Source: UBA4781 sp963674975
GTDB lineage: Bacteria; Chloroflexota; Anaerolineae; Anaerolineales; Anaerolineaceae
Assembly: GCA_963674975.1 (NCBI GenBank)
Contig: OY771913.1
Location: forward strand, 496,001-560,000
Length of the DNA stretch: 64,000 nt
Reading direction: 5' to 3'
The notes beneath the pieces were generated by a model. It ran no database searches and was not told the DNA's origin. It saw only the letters and a program-made list of their open reading frames with translations. Shown piece by piece: positions 60,359-64,000 of this stretch; positions within the stretch are counted from its first letter, which is position 1, and every line of letters begins with the position of its first letter. A program made the position numbers and the translations under genes.

Positions 60359-62665
60359 TTATGCCATATCTTCTTGATTCTCAAGGATTTCCATGGAGAA
60401 AGTATTTCCACAATCTGCGCAAACCAGCTGTTTGCTGTTTTTGATTGTAAGAAGTCCCTTACAGGCAGGGCATGGAGTTGAAACTGGTCTCTTCCAGGAT
60501 GTAAAATCGCATTTGGGATAGTTTTCACAACCATAGAAAATGCGCCCTCTGCGGGTTTTTCGCTGAACGATCTCCCCGCCATCTTTGGGGCATTTCACAC
60601 CGATCTTTTCCAAGAAAGGCTCGGTATAGCGGCATTCCGGGAAGTTGCTGCAGCTGATAAATTTCCCATAGCGACCCCAGCGGATGATCAGGTCATGCCC
60701 GCATTTCGGGCAGGCTCGCCCCACCTTCTCCGGTTCCGCATTCATCTCCGGCATATCTTCGCGCGCATGCTCCAGGCGTGGCTCGAACGCGTTGTAAAAG
60801 TTTTTCAGAACATCGATCCAATTCTTTTCACCATTGGCAACTTTATCCAGGTCCTCTTCCATCTCTGCCGTGAAATTAATCTCCAGCACATCCGGAAAAT
60901 ATTCCACGAGCAGATCATTGACCGTATAGGCGATATCCGTTGGTTTTAATTTAGCTGCTTCCCGCTCCACGTATCCTCTGGTTTGAATGGTGGAAATGAT
61001 CGGTGCATAGGTTGAAGGTCGTCCAATGCCAAATTTTTCCAGCGCCTGGATGAGCGTGGCTTCTGAGTAGCGGGGTGGCGGTTGAGTAAAATGCTGCAGC
61101 GGATTGATATTCACTACCTCTTGCTTCTGTCCCTCGAAAATCCCATCCGGGATCTGAATGTTCGCTTCGTCATTCTTCTGGTCTTCTTCCTTCGCATCTT
61201 CATAGAGCGTCAAGAAACCGGGGAATTTGATCTTGGAACCGGAAGCGCGCAGCAAATACTGGTGCTGGTTTCCCTTTCCTTCAATTTGTACTGAAACCGT
61301 ATCATAGACCGCATTCTCCATTTGAGATGCGACGAATCGCTTCCAGATCAATTGATACAGTCGATACTGGTCCCGGCTCAAAAAGCTCTTAAGCTGTTCA
61401 GGAGTGCGCTGAACGGAAGTGGGACGAATCGCTTCATGTGCTTCCTGTGCGACTACTGCACGTGTATGGTAAAAACGCGGGCTGGCAGGTAAGAACGATT
61501 CACCATAAACCGCCTTGATATAAGATCGTGCTTCATTCAAGGCAATAGGCGAAACGTTGGTTGAGTCGGTTCTCATATAAGTGATCAAACCGGTCTGGCT
61601 CCCGCCGTTGACTGAAATTCCTTCATAGAGCTGCTGCGCGATCATCATGGTGCGCTTCGCCCTGAACTTCAATTGGCGGGCTGCCTGCTGCTGCAGCGTG
61701 CTGGTTATAAAAGGAGCAGAAGGGCTGCGTTTCCTTTGCCCTTTCTTGATATTGCTGATAGCATAAGAAGCTTCCCTGATATCTTCCAGAATTTCATCAA
61801 CTACCGCTTTATTTTCCAGCGATAATTCTTTTCCATCGATCTTATTGAGCTGTGCAACATATGTCTTCTTCAATCCATCCGGTTTGAATTCAACATCGAC
61901 CGACCAATATTCTTGAGGGACAAAAGCATCTATTTCACGCTCACGATCAACAATCAAACGGGTTGCGATCGACTGCACCCTGCCTGCCGATAAACGACCG
62001 CGTACTTTCTGCCAGAGCAGAGGGGTGAGATTATATCCAACCAGACGATCCAGAATGCGGCGAGCCTGCTGTGCGTTCACCAGGTCCATATCGATGTCTT
62101 TAGGATGCGCGAAAGATTCCTGAATGGCTGGTTTGGTGATCTCGTGGAAAACCACCCGATGAACCCGCGCATCTTCCATTTCGGTTGATTCCTTTAAATG
62201 CCAGGCAATGGCTTCCCCTTCACGGTCAGGGTCAGTCGCGATGTATATTTCTTCAGCGCCTTTAACATCTTTGGTTAATTCTTTTACGATAGGACGTTTC
62301 TCATTGGGAACGCGGTATTTAGGAGTGAAATTATTTTCAACATCCACAGATAACTGTGAACGCAGCAGGTCGCGCACATGTCCAACAGATGCCTTGACCT
62401 TATATTCCTTGCCAAGATAATTTCCAATGGTCTTCGCTTTGGCAGGAGATTCTACGATCACCAGTTTTCCGGAACGGATTTCTTTCTTTTCCACCTTTGG
62501 AGGCGGAACCAATCCCTCGTGCTCTTTTGTCTTCCCAATGCGCACCATTTTGGTTCCGCATACGCCGCACTGTCCAACAGTGACCGGTGTCCCGCGCTTA
62601 TTGAAATCCGCTTTTGGATTTTGGATTTCCCGCTTTTCTTTACACTTCATGCAATACGCTTCCAC
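60359..62665 (-). CDS. topA: DNA topoisomerase I with an N-terminal DUF5679-like zinc ribbon
   Basis: 768 residues. The type IA core begins with KLVIVESPAKAKTIGNYL (about 67); the Toprim acidic motif DPDREGEAIAWHL and the active-site Tyr363 in GLITYMRTDS follow. C-terminal zinc ribbons: CPKCGHDLIIRWG, CPKDGGEIVQRKT, and CPACKG with CADCG. Ahead of the core are about 65 extra residues with YCMKCKEKREIQNPKA and CGVCGTKMVRIG, which look like the small free-standing DUF5679 zinc ribbon fused on. The GTG start is preceded by GGAG. It relaxes negative supercoils by cutting one strand. Confidence 0.96.
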   Translation of the reverse strand: MEAYCMKCKEKREIQNPKADFNKRGTPVTVGQCGVCGTKMVRIGKTKEHEGLVPPPKVEKKEIRSGKLVIVESPAKAKTIGNYLGKEYKVKASVGHVRDLLRSQLSVDVENNFTPKYRVPNEKRPIVKELTKDVKGAEEIYIATDPDREGEAIAWHLKESTEMEDARVHRVVFHEITKPAIQESFAHPKDIDMDLVNAQQARRILDRLVGYNLTPLLWQKVRGRLSAGRVQSIATRLIVDREREIDAFVPQEYWSVDVEFKPDGLKKTYVAQLNKIDGKELSLENKAVVDEILEDIREASYAISNIKKGQRKRSPSAPFITSTLQQQAARQLKFRAKRTMMIAQQLYEGISVNGGSQTGLITYMRTDSTNVSPIALNEARSYIKAVYGESFLPASPRFYHTRAVVAQEAHEAIRPTSVQRTPEQLKSFLSRDQYRLYQLIWKRFVASQMENAVYDTVSVQIEGKGNQHQYLLRASGSKIKFPGFLTLYEDAKEEDQKNDEANIQIPDGIFEGQKQEVVNINPLQHFTQPPPRYSEATLIQALEKFGIGRPSTYAPIISTIQTRGYVEREAAKLKPTDIAYTVNDLLVEYFPDVLEINFTAEMEEDLDKVANGEKNWIDVLKNFYNAFEPRLEHAREDMPEMNAEPEKVGRACPKCGHDLIIRWGRYGKFISCSNFPECRYTEPFLEKIGVKCPKDGGEIVQRKTRRGRIFYGCENYPKCDFTSWKRPVSTPCPACKGLLTIKNSKQLVCADCGNTFSMEILENQEDMA

Positions 62666-62675
62666 GTAAGTACTC

Positions 62676-63764
62676 CTATAGAAATTGATCTAGCTTCTTC
62701 TGTTTTAATTCATTTACGATTTCTTTTACTTTTTGTGATTGTCCCTTTTGACATATAAGAAGCGCATCTTTGGTATCTACGATGATGATATCCTTCAATC
62801 CTGCCAGAACAATCATCTTCTGCTCATTATCGGTCTTGATCAGGCAATTTCCACTTTCATGGATCACAGTCAGGTCAGCGAGTTTGATATTCCCGTTCTC
62901 ATCTGCTGGGATGATCTCAAACAACGAATCCCAGCTGCCCACATCACTCCATTCCAATCCTTCGGCGGGAATCACCGCAACGTGCTGAGCGTGCTCCATA
63001 ATACCATAATCAATGGTCTGGGGAACGATTTTTTCCCATGTTTCTGCAAGGAACGCTTCATAACCCGCTTTTCCATATTTCTTTCCCAGCGATTCCAAAC
63101 TGGCAAACAGTTCCGGCATCTGCCTTTCAAATTCTGTGAGGATCGTGGTTGTTTTCCAGATGAACATACCCGAATTCCAGTAATAATCGTCAGAAGCGAG
63201 ATATTTCTTCGCCCGTTCCAGATCCGGTTTTTCCACGAAAGATTCCACCAGATATGCATCAAATGAAAAGCCATTCAGCTTCTTTTCTTTATGGATATAT
63301 CCATATCCGGTAGCCGGAAATGTGGGTTGAATACCCAGGGTGACCAGGTGATCTTTTTGAGCGACCTGATAGGCATTTTCAAGGATCTGATGAAATAAAG
63401 GCACATTCTCAATGATATGGTCTGAAGTGAGAACTGCCATGACCGCATCAGGATGGGTTTGCTGCAGTATCTCAGCTGCATATCCAACCACCGAAGCAGT
63501 TCCACGCGGCATGGGTTCGATCAGGTAATTCTCCAGCGGAATGGCATCCACCTGACCGCGCAGGTCTGCCACTTGGGATGCAACCGTTACCACCAGAATG
63601 TGGTCAGCCGGAAAGACGGGCAAAAGCCGATCTACGGCAAGCTGGAAAAAAGTTTTTTCATTGTATAAGGTCAATAATTGTTTGGGTTTCGAACGGCGAG
63701 AAAGAGGCCATAATCGCGTCCCCCCTCCACCAGCCATTATCACAGCAAAATAATCACCATGCAT
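62676..63764 (-). CDS. manC: Mannose-1-phosphate guanylyltransferase
   Basis: 362 residues from the ATG at 63764, 1 nt after the dprA stop; the frame opens at 63791. The nucleotidyltransferase loop VIMAGGGGTRLWPLSRRSKPKQLL, then TSDHIIENVP, GYGYIHKE, FVEKPDLERAKKYL, WNSGMFIWKTTT and WSDVGSWDSL all match GDP-mannose pyrophosphorylases. It lacks the cupin isomerase domain of bifunctional ManC. GDP-mannose would feed the glycosyltransferases at 37-51 kb. It sits between dprA and topA, which are usual neighbours of each other. Confidence 0.94.
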   Translation of the reverse strand: MHGDYFAVIMAGGGGTRLWPLSRRSKPKQLLTLYNEKTFFQLAVDRLLPVFPADHILVVTVASQVADLRGQVDAIPLENYLIEPMPRGTASVVGYAAEILQQTHPDAVMAVLTSDHIIENVPLFHQILENAYQVAQKDHLVTLGIQPTFPATGYGYIHKEKKLNGFSFDAYLVESFVEKPDLERAKKYLASDDYYWNSGMFIWKTTTILTEFERQMPELFASLESLGKKYGKAGYEAFLAETWEKIVPQTIDYGIMEHAQHVAVIPAEGLEWSDVGSWDSLFEIIPADENGNIKLADLTVIHESGNCLIKTDNEQKMIVLAGLKDIIIVDTKDALLICQKGQSQKVKEIVNELKQKKLDQFL

Positions 63765-63765
63765 A

Positions 63766-64000
63766 TCAGGAATACTCCTCTTTGAAATCATACATTGCAG
63801 AAAAGATCATATTACCAATTTTTTCCACATATCCTTTCAGCTCTAAGAAACTCAATGCTGATGAGACCTTATCGATCGGGATCCCGGAAACCGCTTGAAT
63901 ATCGTCAATATGCAGTGCTTCTTTCTGTAAAAGCTTCAAGATCAGCAATTCGGTCTCATCAGTCGGCAGTTCTTGCCGTATTTTCTTCTGATATTGTACA
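63766..64000 (-). CDS. dprA: DNA-processing protein DprA, C-terminal fragment
   Basis: The frame is open to the right edge of the window, so only the last 77 or so residues are seen. They form the winged-helix DML1-like domain that ends DprA (Smf): LLILKLLQKEALHIDDIQAV, GIPIDKVSSALSFLELKGYV. DprA loads RecA on incoming single-stranded DNA in natural transformation. The assignment rests on this domain plus the dprA-topA neighbourhood; another winged-helix protein cannot be fully excluded. Confidence 0.7.
   Translation of the reverse strand, partial: VQYQKKIRQELPTDETELLILKLLQKEALHIDDIQAVSGIPIDKVSSALSFLELKGYVEKIGNMIFSAMYDFKEEYS

Overview
The window looks like chromosome from an uncultured-type bacterium of the phylum Chloroflexota, most likely class Anaerolineae. 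The inference rests on gene content: a bacterial mevalonate route with an isopentenyl phosphate kinase, two DUF2298 (Chlor_Arch_YYY) membrane proteins, a TopA with an N-terminal DUF5679-like zinc ribbon, a membrane-bound spermidine-synthase-like protein, an orphan MalK-type ATPase, and lipoproteins with Thr/Pro-rich linkers. Sampled lines of most genes run near 45-50% G+C. No rRNA, tRNA, CRISPR array or transposase was found.

Layout. 1-10 kb: end of an SMP-30-like gene, a mevalonate-pathway decarboxylase, then rseP / HEAT-repeat protein / acylphosphatase on the + strand, converging on pth-mfd-uvrB on the - strand. 10-17 kb: two small envelope genes, NAD(P)H-hydrate repair enzyme, a fused membrane/spermidine-synthase-like protein with a DUF1461-like partner, an orphan sugar-type ABC ATPase, and a class V aminotransferase. 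17-25 kb: a heterodimeric ABC exporter, an Ig-like lipoprotein, a phosphofructokinase, an rpsU-carD-rpmI operon in which rpmI carries an apparent one-base frameshift, and a second frameshifted lipoprotein gene.

25-32.6 kb is the accessory region. A - strand lipoprotein with a legumain/C13-like His-Cys protease domain is followed by an A+T-rich + strand operon: a 1567-residue CHAT protease / NB-ARC-like NTPase / TPR protein with 18 near-identical 40-residue repeats, a small zinc-ribbon protein, and a three-helix membrane protein. This operon is enclosed by a perfect 15-bp direct repeat (26604-26618 and 32579-32593). Removing one repeat copy plus everything between would place the C13-like gene 41 nt downstream of the histidine kinase, at operon spacing. 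I read this as a mobile, NLR-like conflict or defence module inserted into a resident operon; this is the main candidate for an undescribed system.

32.6-56 kb is one almost unbroken - strand run (tlyA, lepA, then envelope glycan genes, cmk, a secernin-like peptidase and an orphan sensor kinase). The glycan part holds an AglD-like flippase-type protein, a TyvE-like epimerase, a GT4 glycosyltransferase, a methyltransferase, three GT-C type membrane transferases and two DUF2298 modules, one fused into a 1730-residue protein. 56-59 kb on the + strand is an isoprenoid operon (UbiA-type prenyltransferase, mevalonate kinase, isopentenyl phosphate kinase) followed by greA. 59-64 kb (- strand) holds a two-helix membrane protein, topA, a mannose-1-phosphate guanylyltransferase and the end of dprA.

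Many promoters have a clear -10 box close to the start codon, and three genes have exactly 6 nt between the -10 hexamer and ATG, which predicts leaderless mRNAs.
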